Shown piece after piece: positions 22,760-30,104 of a stretch of DNA of 30,104 nucleotides. A model generated the notes under the pieces. It was not told the origin of the DNA, did no database searches, and saw only the letters and a program-made list of their open reading frames with translations. Numbering within the stretch: position 1 is the stretch's first letter; every line of letters begins with the position of its first letter. The stretch comes from an uncultured Prevotella sp. (GTDB lineage: Bacteria > Bacteroidota > Bacteroidia > Bacteroidales > Bacteroidaceae): NCBI GenBank assembly GCA_905198745.1, contig CAJKDU010000027.1, positions 1 to 30,104 of the forward strand. The letters are read 5' to 3'. The position numbers and the translations under genes are program-made.

Positions 22760-25700
22760 ATGAGTAGAATTGAGAACCATTTGGCAGCAATGTCGCTGGT
22801 AGCCGCCCTCATAGTCCCTGCTTGCGTGCCTATATCAGCACAGACAGCAAAGGCTAAGACCGAAGTGGTGGCCAACGGGGAACCCATGGCTTCTGCCCTT
22901 AAGAAGGTGGAACGCATGACTGGCTACCGCATCATGTTTGCCTACGACGACGTGAAAATGATGAAGTCGCAGGGTAAAGTAAGTACCAAGGACATCAAAA
23001 AGGCCTTGGCACAAGTGATTGGCAAGCAACCTCTCACCTACACAGTGGAAGGTCATTTCGTCACAGTGAAAGTGAAAGAAGAAGATCTCAGCAACGTCAG
23101 TATCTCGCAAAAGCCTGGAAACAACAATACTATTGTTCTGCAGGGCCGTGTAGTCGACGAGTTTGGCGACGCTCTGCCAGGTGTATCGGTAAAAGTAAAA
23201 AACAATCCAAAAATAGGAACCGTGACGACTAGCGATGGTTCCTTTGTGCTCCAGCTCAACAGAGGCCGAGCAATAGATGTGGATTTTACCTTTGTAGGTA
23301 TGCAAAAGTCCACTTATGTATTCAAGTGTCAGGAAGACATGCGAAATTTAGTAGTGAAGATGAAAGATAATTCTTCACAACTCAATGAAGTGGTTGTGAC
23401 GGGTATGTTCAACAAACGGCGTGAATCGTATACCGGTAGTGCCAAGACTGTTACCGCCAATGAACTCAAAAAAGCGGGCAACAGCAACTTGCTTACTTCA
23501 TTGGCCAACGTGGATCCAAGTTTCAACATCGTGACAAACGACCTCATAGGTAGCGACCCAAATAAGTTGCCCGACATCACTATGCGTGGTTCCACAGCCT
23601 TGGGCAACGACGTGAAGAGTATGCAGAACAATACCAATAGCCAAGTTTCAAGTAATCTTCCTCTCTTTGTCATGGACGGGTTTGAGATTAGTCTTGAACG
23701 TTTTAGCGACCTTGACGAAAATCAAGTGGAGAGTATTACCCTTCTCAAGGATGCGTCGGCTACTGCACTCTATGGCACACGCGGTGCCAATGGCGTGGTG
23801 GTAATTACCACAAAAAAGCCTGAAAGTGGTCGCTTACGTCTTACCTATAAAGGTACACTCACCATCGAAGCTCCCGACCTGACAGGATATAACCTGATGA
23901 ATGCATCAGAGAAACTACACTATGAACGATTGGCAGGCCTTTATACAAAGACCTACAATACAGAGCAGCAAGAATGGGACGACATTTACAACACCCGCCT
24001 GATGAATGTAGCGCGCGGTGTGGATACCTATTGGCTCAAGTATCCAATCCACACAGGTGTAGGTTCAAAGCACAGTTTACGCATTGAAGGTGGCGACGAT
24101 GTGTTCCGCTACTCAGGTAACCTGCTCTATAACAACATCAACGGAGCCATGAAAGGATCCGTTAGAAATACCTTTACAGGTGGCGTATTCCTATCTTACA
24201 AATACAAGAATCTCACTTTCCAGAACGATTTGCAGATAAGCAGCAACAAGTCGAAGAACTCTCCTTATGGCTCGTTCAGCGACTACACCTCGGTCAACGC
24301 TTACTATACTCCATACAGCGAAGATGGTTCCGTGAAAAAAACACTTGACACCTTTACGTACAACAACAATACAGAAACCATCTACAACCCGCTCTACAAT
24401 GCCTTGCTCGATCAGAAAGACGAAAGCAAATATACCACTATAACCAACAACTTCGGCATTGAGTGGCATTTGAATCAGGATATATTCTTCCGAGGATCAT
24501 TGGGCGTCACAAGTGAGAAGACACGTTCCGACGTGTATGTACCAGCCCAGAACACTAAATTTGACGAATATACACAGGAAGATTATGGCCGGAAAGGAAC
24601 TTATACCTATGGTACAAGTGAAAGTAATCAGTATGAACTTTCTCTTACAGCCAACTATTCCAAGACTTTTGCCGACGTTCACTCTCTCTACGTAGGCTTA
24701 GGCTATAATCTTGCTGAGGAGAAATATGAAAACTATTCCGTGATCGGCGAAGGTGTCACAAACCCGAAAATGGCATTCCTTGGTGCTGCAACAGGTTACT
24801 TGGAAGGCTCTTCTCCCTACGGCTATGAGAGCACTATCCGCCGTGTAGGCTTCACCGGAAACTTTAACTATACATATGCACAACGTTACTTCATTGACGG
24901 AACATTCAAGACTGAAGGTTCTTCTCAGTTTGGCAAGGACAACCGCTTTGCCCCTTTCTTCAGTATCGGTGCAGGTTGGAACCTCCACAATGAAAAGTGG
25001 CTCAAGGAAAACAAAATTCTAAACGTGGCTCGTCTGCGTATGAGTTATGGTACAAGTGGCTCGCAATCGTTCAGTCCTTATCAGGCACTGACCAGCTATA
25101 CCAACATCACAGGCTATAACTTTATGGGGCAGTATGGACTGCAGCTTATGGGTATTGGTAATCCATCTCTTAAATGGCAGAAAACCAAACAGTGGGATGC
25201 TGGTATAGACTTGGAAATCTTCAACCATCGCGCATCACTTAATTTCGACTATTATCACAAGCTCACAGACGACTTGCTCTCAGACATCAACCTTCCATCG
25301 GCAGCTGGTTTCAGTAGCTTCAAGAGCAATGTGGGACAAGTTCAGAACAACGGCTTTGAGTTGGGAGCCAACGTGTACCTGATTCGTAACACGCACAACC
25401 AGTTGTTTTGGTCTGTAGGCGGTACGATGATACACAATGTGAACAAAATCAAGAAAATCAGTAACTACCTGGAGTATCTAAACTCGCTGATGGCAAGCAG
25501 CAGCAGTGTAAACCCAAGTTTCATGTATAAGGAAGGAGAAAGCCTGAACACCATCTTTGCCGTGAAAAGTCTCGGCATTGATCCCAGCAATGGTAAGGAA
25601 ATATTCTTGAAGAAGGATGGTTCCAAGACCTACACATGGGACAGCAATGACAAGGTGGCCTGTGGTATCAACGAACCAAAATATAATGGTACGTTCAATA

Positions 25701-26131
25701 CCAACCTTCGCTACCGCGGATGGCAAATGAGTGCTATCTTCAGCTATCGCTTCGGAGGACAGATTTACAACACTACTTTGGCAAGCAAGATTGAGAACAA
25801 CGATCCGTACAACAACTCTGACCGACGTGCTCTCTACGACAGATGGAGTAGTGAGAATACCAATGCACGCTATAAGGCTGTAACCGATTTCTCTACTACT
25901 TATGCCACGAGCCGATTTGTAGAAGACGAGAATACACTACGTCTCAACACACTCTCGCTTACCTATGAGGTACCTGCCTCATGGATAAAGAAGATGCACC
26001 TGCCTTTTGAGTATGTCTCTTTTGCCGGCTACGCTGAAGACCTTTTCTATTGGTCTACGGTAAAACGTGAGCGTGGTACTGACTATCCTTATGCACGCAC
26101 CTATACATTCTCGCTTACCGTAAGATTCTAA
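22760..26131 (+). CDS. SusC/RagA TonB-dependent outer-membrane transporter with STN signalling domain
   Basis: A 1123-residue outer-membrane importer that works with SusD and is energised by TonB. In order it has a signal peptide (to about residue 28, PISAQ), an STN secretin/TonB N-terminal domain (about 35-107), a carboxypeptidase-D-like domain (about 126-203, LQGRVVDEFGDALPGVSV), a plug (from about 208, LNEVVVTGMF, through ITMRGS, PLFVMDGFEI and DASATALYGTRGANGVVVI), and a 22-strand barrel ending YTFSLTVRF. The STN domain marks it as a transducer able to signal to the FecR anti-sigma encoded two genes upstream. It is 27 nt after the thioredoxin-like gene and 19 nt before susD. The substrate is not evident. 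Confidence 0.96.
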   Translation: MSRIENHLAAMSLVAALIVPACVPISAQTAKAKTEVVANGEPMASALKKVERMTGYRIMFAYDDVKMMKSQGKVSTKDIKKALAQVIGKQPLTYTVEGHFVTVKVKEEDLSNVSISQKPGNNNTIVLQGRVVDEFGDALPGVSVKVKNNPKIGTVTTSDGSFVLQLNRGRAIDVDFTFVGMQKSTYVFKCQEDMRNLVVKMKDNSSQLNEVVVTGMFNKRRESYTGSAKTVTANELKKAGNSNLLTSLANVDPSFNIVTNDLIGSDPNKLPDITMRGSTALGNDVKSMQNNTNSQVSSNLPLFVMDGFEISLERFSDLDENQVESITLLKDASATALYGTRGANGVVVITTKKPESGRLRLTYKGTLTIEAPDLTGYNLMNASEKLHYERLAGLYTKTYNTEQQEWDDIYNTRLMNVARGVDTYWLKYPIHTGVGSKHSLRIEGGDDVFRYSGNLLYNNINGAMKGSVRNTFTGGVFLSYKYKNLTFQNDLQISSNKSKNSPYGSFSDYTSVNAYYTPYSEDGSVKKTLDTFTYNNNTETIYNPLYNALLDQKDESKYTTITNNFGIEWHLNQDIFFRGSLGVTSEKTRSDVYVPAQNTKFDEYTQEDYGRKGTYTYGTSESNQYELSLTANYSKTFADVHSLYVGLGYNLAEEKYENYSVIGEGVTNPKMAFLGAATGYLEGSSPYGYESTIRRVGFTGNFNYTYAQRYFIDGTFKTEGSSQFGKDNRFAPFFSIGAGWNLHNEKWLKENKILNVARLRMSYGTSGSQSFSPYQALTSYTNITGYNFMGQYGLQLMGIGNPSLKWQKTKQWDAGIDLEIFNHRASLNFDYYHKLTDDLLSDINLPSAAGFSSFKSNVGQVQNNGFELGANVYLIRNTHNQLFWSVGGTMIHNVNKIKKISNYLEYLNSLMASSSSVNPSFMYKEGESLNTIFAVKSLGIDPSNGKEIFLKKDGSKTYTWDSNDKVACGINEPKYNGTFNTNLRYRGWQMSAIFSYRFGGQIYNTTLASKIENNDPYNNSDRRALYDRWSSENTNARYKAVTDFSTTYATSRFVEDENTLRLNTLSLTYEVPASWIKKMHLPFEYVSFAGYAEDLFYWSTVKRERGTDYPYARTYTFSLTVRF

Positions 26132-26150
26132 AACACAAAATCAAACAAAG

Positions 26151-27632
26151 ATGAATAAATATATAATAATGACAATATTGGCTGCGTCCATGACTCTCGC
26201 CAGTTGCAGTGACTGGCTCGACGTAAGCCCAAAGACAGAAGAGCGCGAGAGTGACGTATTCTCTTCCGAAGAGGGCTACCGACAAGCCATTTCGGGAGTT
26301 TACGTGCTGCTCGGACAAAGTTCTCTCTATGGAATGAAAGCCTCCATGTATGTACCTGAGTTCCTCGCACACACATGGACCATCCCTGCCGAAAGCACAG
26401 ATGCTGCCGCCTATTATTTGGCACAGAACAATTACTCCAACTCCAATGTAGAAACTACTCTTGACAATCTTTGGAGCAAATACTATAATGCCATAGCCAA
26501 TGTGAACAACATTATCCAGCACATAGACAATACTGATGTTCACTTCACAGGAAAACGGAAACAGATTATGGCTGGTGAGATGTATGGCCTTCGTGCTTTT
26601 CTCCATCTTGACCTGTTGCGTTATTTTGGTCCTGTACCTGACGGTGCCGATGAAACTAAGGCTTGTATTCCCTACTCCAAAGAGCTCACGACCGACGTGG
26701 CCAAGCTTAAATCTGAGAGCTATGGAATGGTGAAGGAAGACATCCTTTCCGATCTCGACAAGGCAGAAAGTTTGCTTGCAGACACAGATCCATACGTGAC
26801 CAATGCCAAGTGCGGCGATCCCGGCAACAATCGTGCCGACGCTTCACTTGAACAAGATGACCTTTACCGCCAACTGCGTTTCAACTACTGGGCAGTGCTC
26901 GGCACCAAGGCGCGTTTCTATTATTGGACTGGCAACAAGGAAAAGGCTGTGGAATACGCTGAGAAGGTGATAGCTGCCAAGGATGCCACAGACGCACAGA
27001 TATTCACACTCTGTGACGAAAACTTCTTTGCCCAAAACAGCAACGGACCGCTCAACATGAAAAGTGAGCACCTCTTCGGTGCCTACAACTCAAGTTTCCA
27101 AAGTGAAATCTACACAGCCTACTACAACAAGGCCAATCCCCTCTTCACCCAAAAAGAAGACTATGTGGCTACAGCCTTTGAGTCAAGCCTCTATCCAGAC
27201 GATATCCGCGACAAGGGCACCCGCTATTGGGCAACAGCACAAGATGATGGCTCCACCAAATCCAGCTACCATTTCTATAAATATGCCATGAAAGGAGCCA
27301 ACTATGGTCGCTATACTGTGCCGTTGCTTCGCCTGAGCGAAATGTACTTCATCGTGTTTGAAGATGCAGATCTGAACGACATGATGCCCTACTTCAAAGT
27401 CTGGCGACTTAGCCGAGGCCTCGACAGTTCCATTGATGCTACCTTGACCAACGAGAGTACTGTCAAGGCCCGTATGGAGAAGGAATGGCGCAAGGAATTC
27501 ATGGGTGAGGGACAGATGTTCTTCTTCTACAAGAAACATAACACACAGACCTACACCTGGCCTACCACCTACGAGGTTCCTGTAGGAGCCTATCAGTTGC
27601 CACAACCCAAGTCACAATCCATTTACGAATAG
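26151..27632 (+). CDS. SusD/RagB outer-membrane substrate-binding lipoprotein
   Basis: A 493-residue surface lipoprotein that caps the SusC barrel and captures substrate. The lipobox LASC places the lipidated Cys at residue 19, followed by SDWLDVSPKTEERES, the typical start of mature SusD proteins. Helical TPR-like stretches follow, with MYGLRAFLHLDLLRYFGPVP near 143-162 and PLLRLSEMYFIVFEDADLND near the C-terminus. The final segment GAYQLPQPKSQSIYE is also typical. It sits 19 nt after susC and 2 nt before the DUF4843 gene, so it is co-transcribed. The short C-terminal half fits the RagB subgroup often found with DUF4843 and PKD-like lipoproteins. Confidence 0.95.
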   Translation: MNKYIIMTILAASMTLASCSDWLDVSPKTEERESDVFSSEEGYRQAISGVYVLLGQSSLYGMKASMYVPEFLAHTWTIPAESTDAAAYYLAQNNYSNSNVETTLDNLWSKYYNAIANVNNIIQHIDNTDVHFTGKRKQIMAGEMYGLRAFLHLDLLRYFGPVPDGADETKACIPYSKELTTDVAKLKSESYGMVKEDILSDLDKAESLLADTDPYVTNAKCGDPGNNRADASLEQDDLYRQLRFNYWAVLGTKARFYYWTGNKEKAVEYAEKVIAAKDATDAQIFTLCDENFFAQNSNGPLNMKSEHLFGAYNSSFQSEIYTAYYNKANPLFTQKEDYVATAFESSLYPDDIRDKGTRYWATAQDDGSTKSSYHFYKYAMKGANYGRYTVPLLRLSEMYFIVFEDADLNDMMPYFKVWRLSRGLDSSIDATLTNESTVKARMEKEWRKEFMGEGQMFFFYKKHNTQTYTWPTTYEVPVGAYQLPQPKSQSIYE

Positions 27633-27634
27633 TC

Positions 27635-28390
27635 ATGATACAGAAGAAATATATGATTATGGCAGCCATGTCGTTAGCCCTTGCGGCAACGACATCCTGC
27701 TCAGACAATGAGCCCATCGCCTATGAGAACGAACCGGCTCTGTATATAGACAACGACAAGGACATTAACTTCTCGTTCTTCTATTCCACCAATACCGATG
27801 GACGGGATACTGTATATGCAAAAATTCACGCCATGGGATATCCCAGTGACACGCCAAGGTCTTTCACCCTCTACCAGATGAATGCCGGTGAGCCGAATGC
27901 CGCTCAGGCTGGACTGCACTACATAGGGTTCGATACAGAAGAAATGCAGAAGCTTATGGTCATGCCTGCCGGCAAAAGTGAATACGAACTGCCCATTATC
28001 CTACTCAAGGACGCCAGTCTTGACAATAGTGTCGTGAACTTGAAAATAGGTATCCGGCCCAATGACAACTTCGTTGAGGGTATCAAGGAAAAAGACAGTC
28101 TTGTCGTATCATTCTCTGCCCAGGCTCTAAAACCCACCAATTGGGACGACTGGTACTACGCTTTCGGCTCTTCATGGGGAACGGTGAAAATGAAGTTCAT
28201 CATCGAGAATACAGGCATCACCAACTTCGACAATGTGCCTACCGATACAGACTACAAAAACTATCTGAACACCAAACTCAAGTCGAAACTTTTCGACTAT
28301 AACCAATCGCATCCCGATGCACCCCTCGCCGAGGCCGACGGCACGCTTGTAGACTTCAGCGCGCCCTACGATCCCACCAAGCCATGGTAG
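27635..28390 (+). CDS. DUF4843 lipoprotein
   Basis: A 251-residue exported lipoprotein with lipobox TTSC (Cys22). The mature part begins SDNEPIAYENEPALYI and contains IDNDKDINFSFFYSTNTDGR, then VYAKIHAMGYPSDTPRSFTL and a beta-rich core, the DUF4843 pattern. The C-terminal region has WDDWYYAFGSSWGTVKMKF. DUF4843 proteins are encoded in SusCD loci of Bacteroidetes and probably are surface accessory proteins, but the function is not established. It begins 2 nt after susD and is followed by the PKD-like lipoprotein after 31 nt. Confidence 0.88.
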   Translation: MIQKKYMIMAAMSLALAATTSCSDNEPIAYENEPALYIDNDKDINFSFFYSTNTDGRDTVYAKIHAMGYPSDTPRSFTLYQMNAGEPNAAQAGLHYIGFDTEEMQKLMVMPAGKSEYELPIILLKDASLDNSVVNLKIGIRPNDNFVEGIKEKDSLVVSFSAQALKPTNWDDWYYAFGSSWGTVKMKFIIENTGITNFDNVPTDTDYKNYLNTKLKSKLFDYNQSHPDAPLAEADGTLVDFSAPYDPTKPW

Positions 28391-28421
28391 GGACATTATG
28401 AACCAATAGAAAAGAAGACGT

Positions 28422-29906
28422 ATGAACAAAATACTAAAAACAATGGCTGCTGCCCTACTGACTATACCTGTACTCACAGGTTGCTATGACGACAAGGGCA
28501 ACTACGACTATATTTCAGACGAAGAGGCCATGCCCGTCAAGATTGCTTCTTTGGAAAGCATTACGGCTAAAGCCAACCAAGAACTCAACATCACCCCTAC
28601 CCTTTCGGGCACAGAGAGTGGAAACTACGACTATGTGTGGTACACCATAGCCAATGAGTATCCTTATGAAGCCGATACGCTGTCGCACGACCGTGACTTG
28701 AAAGCCGATCTGGCACTCAAGGTGGGCAAATACAAGCTCTACTACCGTGTGACAAACCAAAAGAATGGTGTCTATACATCCGTCAACACTCCTCTCACCG
28801 TAACCGCTACAGACATTACCAGCGGCTGGTATGTCATGAAGCAGACAGGCCGTGGGGTGGACTTTGATTATTTCTCGCTCTCTGGCACCAGTGACAAAAA
28901 AGACTTTCTCACTGCCGTGCTTGGCATAGACGGCATGAAGGGCAACCCTATAGGCATGATGTATCAGGCTTCCGGCTATGGCCACGAGACTATCAATCCC
29001 GACGGCACTACCACTACGGAAAGCAATCTCACGGCTTTGCACATAGTGACAAATCAGGATTATATAACCCTCAACGGCAGTGATTTAAGTGTACTCAACG
29101 AACTCAAGGACCAGTTCTACGACATGCCTGAGAAGATAGATTTCTCTTACATAGGACAGGAAGACTATCAGCAAATACTCATCAACAACGGCAAGAAGCA
29201 TGCCCTCGGTTCTATCGGTAAGTGGGGATACCAGGAGGCTGGCGACTACGACCTCTATCCTGAGGTGATTTATGCCGGTTTCGATGATGTGGTGTTCGAC
29301 CGCAAGTCACGTTCATTCTACGATGTTGGTCCTTGGGCTTCGGGATTGGAAGCATGCCCTGACATGTCTACAGGTATGGCCTTTAGCGAGTTTGCCGACA
29401 AGAACTTGCAGCTAAACCGTCTCGTCGTTCATGTCAACAACAATTATACTCCCGACTGTTTTGTGTTGATGCACGACCCTGCCGAGAATAAGGATTATGT
29501 GGTCAATGTGGGCTTTTTCAGCAACTACGTTTATAACGTCACATATTATGACGTACCTGCTTCCTGCAAGCTATTTGACGCTCAAGTGATGGCAGCCCCT
29601 CAATCAGCATCAGTCATCTACTTTGCTGATGGCAACAAGTTGTACATGTATCGTGTAGCAACGGGTGACGTACTTGAAATGAAACAATTTGCCCAAGACG
29701 AAAACATTGCATTCATACAGAACATAACGGGTAAGGAAGCCGACGGAACAGCATTCGATGATGTTGTCGTCATCACCAATACCGCCTCCGACTACAATGT
29801 ATACCGCTTTCCTACTATAGGTTCTGCGGGTGAACTCAACACGAACGTTCAGCCTTGCATGAGTGGCACAGGATTGGCAAGCAAGCTGATGTTCCGACAA
29901 GAATAA
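28422..29906 (+). CDS. PKD-like family lipoprotein (PKD_2)
   Basis: A 494-residue exported lipoprotein with lipobox LTGC (Cys21). The mature start YDDKGNYDYISDEEAMPVKI is characteristic of PKD-like lipoproteins in SusCD loci. A PKD-type immunoglobulin-like domain (about 40-130: LNITPTLSGTESGNYDYVWY and KVGKYKLYYRVTNQKNGVYT) is followed by a larger beta-rich region (about 135-494) that might form a propeller, with repeated short motifs such as VIYFADGNKLYMYRVATGDV. It is the last visible gene of the locus, and a strong terminator follows within about 60 nt. In related loci a metalloprotease or hydrolase often comes next; here none does. It probably helps bind the substrate at the surface (inference). 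Confidence 0.88.
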   Translation: MNKILKTMAAALLTIPVLTGCYDDKGNYDYISDEEAMPVKIASLESITAKANQELNITPTLSGTESGNYDYVWYTIANEYPYEADTLSHDRDLKADLALKVGKYKLYYRVTNQKNGVYTSVNTPLTVTATDITSGWYVMKQTGRGVDFDYFSLSGTSDKKDFLTAVLGIDGMKGNPIGMMYQASGYGHETINPDGTTTTESNLTALHIVTNQDYITLNGSDLSVLNELKDQFYDMPEKIDFSYIGQEDYQQILINNGKKHALGSIGKWGYQEAGDYDLYPEVIYAGFDDVVFDRKSRSFYDVGPWASGLEACPDMSTGMAFSEFADKNLQLNRLVVHVNNNYTPDCFVLMHDPAENKDYVVNVGFFSNYVYNVTYYDVPASCKLFDAQVMAAPQSASVIYFADGNKLYMYRVATGDVLEMKQFAQDENIAFIQNITGKEADGTAFDDVVVITNTASDYNVYRFPTIGSAGELNTNVQPCMSGTGLASKLMFRQE

Positions 29907-29968
29907 CGACTTGACACCCCCACTCCATCTTGCTAAAAACATTTGATTTGATTTATAGTTCTCTTTTA

Positions 29969-30015
29969 GCGCCACGCAACTCTATTATAAGAGTTCAGCG
30001 TGGCGCATTTTATTT
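29969..30015 (+). terminator. Strong intrinsic terminator closing the SusCD locus
   Basis: GCGCCACGC (29969-29977) pairs with GCGTGGCGC (29998-30006). An inner AACTC/GAGTT stem extends it, with two unpaired bases, around an 8-nt loop. The tail ATTTTATTT (30007-30015) follows. It ends the plus-strand locus after the PKD-like gene. Confidence 0.85.
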
Positions 30016-30043
30016 GCACGTCAGCACACCAAACACTTGGCTT

Positions 30044-30057
30044 GGTTATTAATAACC
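30044..30057. repeat. 14-bp perfect palindrome near the window end
   Basis: GGTTATTAATAACC reads the same on both strands and lies after the terminator, beside the phrase TGAGTTCGGGATAAG. It could be a protein-binding site or the outer part of an insertion sequence beyond the window; nothing here decides between these. Confidence 0.5.
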
Positions 30058-30104
30058 TGAGTTCGGGATAAGAAAGTCTTTATAAAAGTTGGTAATCTCA
30101 ATAA

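Overview
The window comes from a Bacteroidales genome, most likely Prevotella or a close relative in the Prevotellaceae. The evidence is a SusC/SusD pair run by an ECF sigma/FecR couple, a PorZ homologue of the type IX secretion system, the long Bacteroidetes form of IspG, a DUF4254/GT9 pair, acpP-fabF-rnc, and promoters of the Bacteroidetes type (TTTG, about 20 nt, TAnnTTTG). No tRNA, rRNA or CRISPR array was recognised.

Layout. (1) 1-347: the end of an insertion sequence, with the 5' part of a transposase gene reading off the left edge. It has removed the start of a helix-hairpin-helix/beta-rich envelope protein gene (348-2207). (2) 10744 down to 2249, minus strand: a tight seven-gene run headed by rpoN (sigma-54), then a PAP2-like membrane protein, purE, ispG, an aldo/keto reductase, an AzgA-type purine permease and adenine deaminase. 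Gaps are -4 to about 21 nt, and a canonical promoter lies just before rpoN. (3) 10745-11502: a 758-bp gene-free stretch rich in structure: a large inverted repeat built from GTGATAGAT units, competing small hairpins and an 18-nt alternating purine/pyrimidine tract. (4) 11503-14834, plus: porZ and an overlapping multispanning glycosyltransferase. (5) 16757 down to 14859, minus: DUF4254, a GT9 heptosyltransferase-like gene, then a 54-residue rubredoxin. (6) 16988-19551, plus: acpP, fabF and rnc from a divergent promoter region. (7) 19738-29906, plus: ECF sigma, FecR anti-sigma, a three-domain thioredoxin-like protein, SusC with an STN signalling domain, SusD, a DUF4843 lipoprotein and a PKD-like lipoprotein, closed by a strong terminator.

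How the parts work together. The last block looks like a self-regulated outer-membrane uptake locus. SusC/SusD and the two lipoproteins would form the surface machine, while the STN domain of SusC signals through FecR to the sigma factor. The substrate cannot be read from the window because no glycoside hydrolase or protease is included. In the rpoN run, the permease imports purine bases, adenine deaminase turns adenine into hypoxanthine, and PurE belongs to de novo synthesis, so purine salvage and synthesis share a transcript with isoprenoid synthesis (ispG). Several genes concern the envelope: PorZ, GT9, the GT39-like enzyme and the PAP2-like protein.

The most unexplained parts of the window are the structured intergenic region between rpoN and porZ and the redox-like protein placed inside the sigma/SusCD locus. 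No clearly new multi-gene system is evident. All functional calls are from reading the sequence, without database searches.
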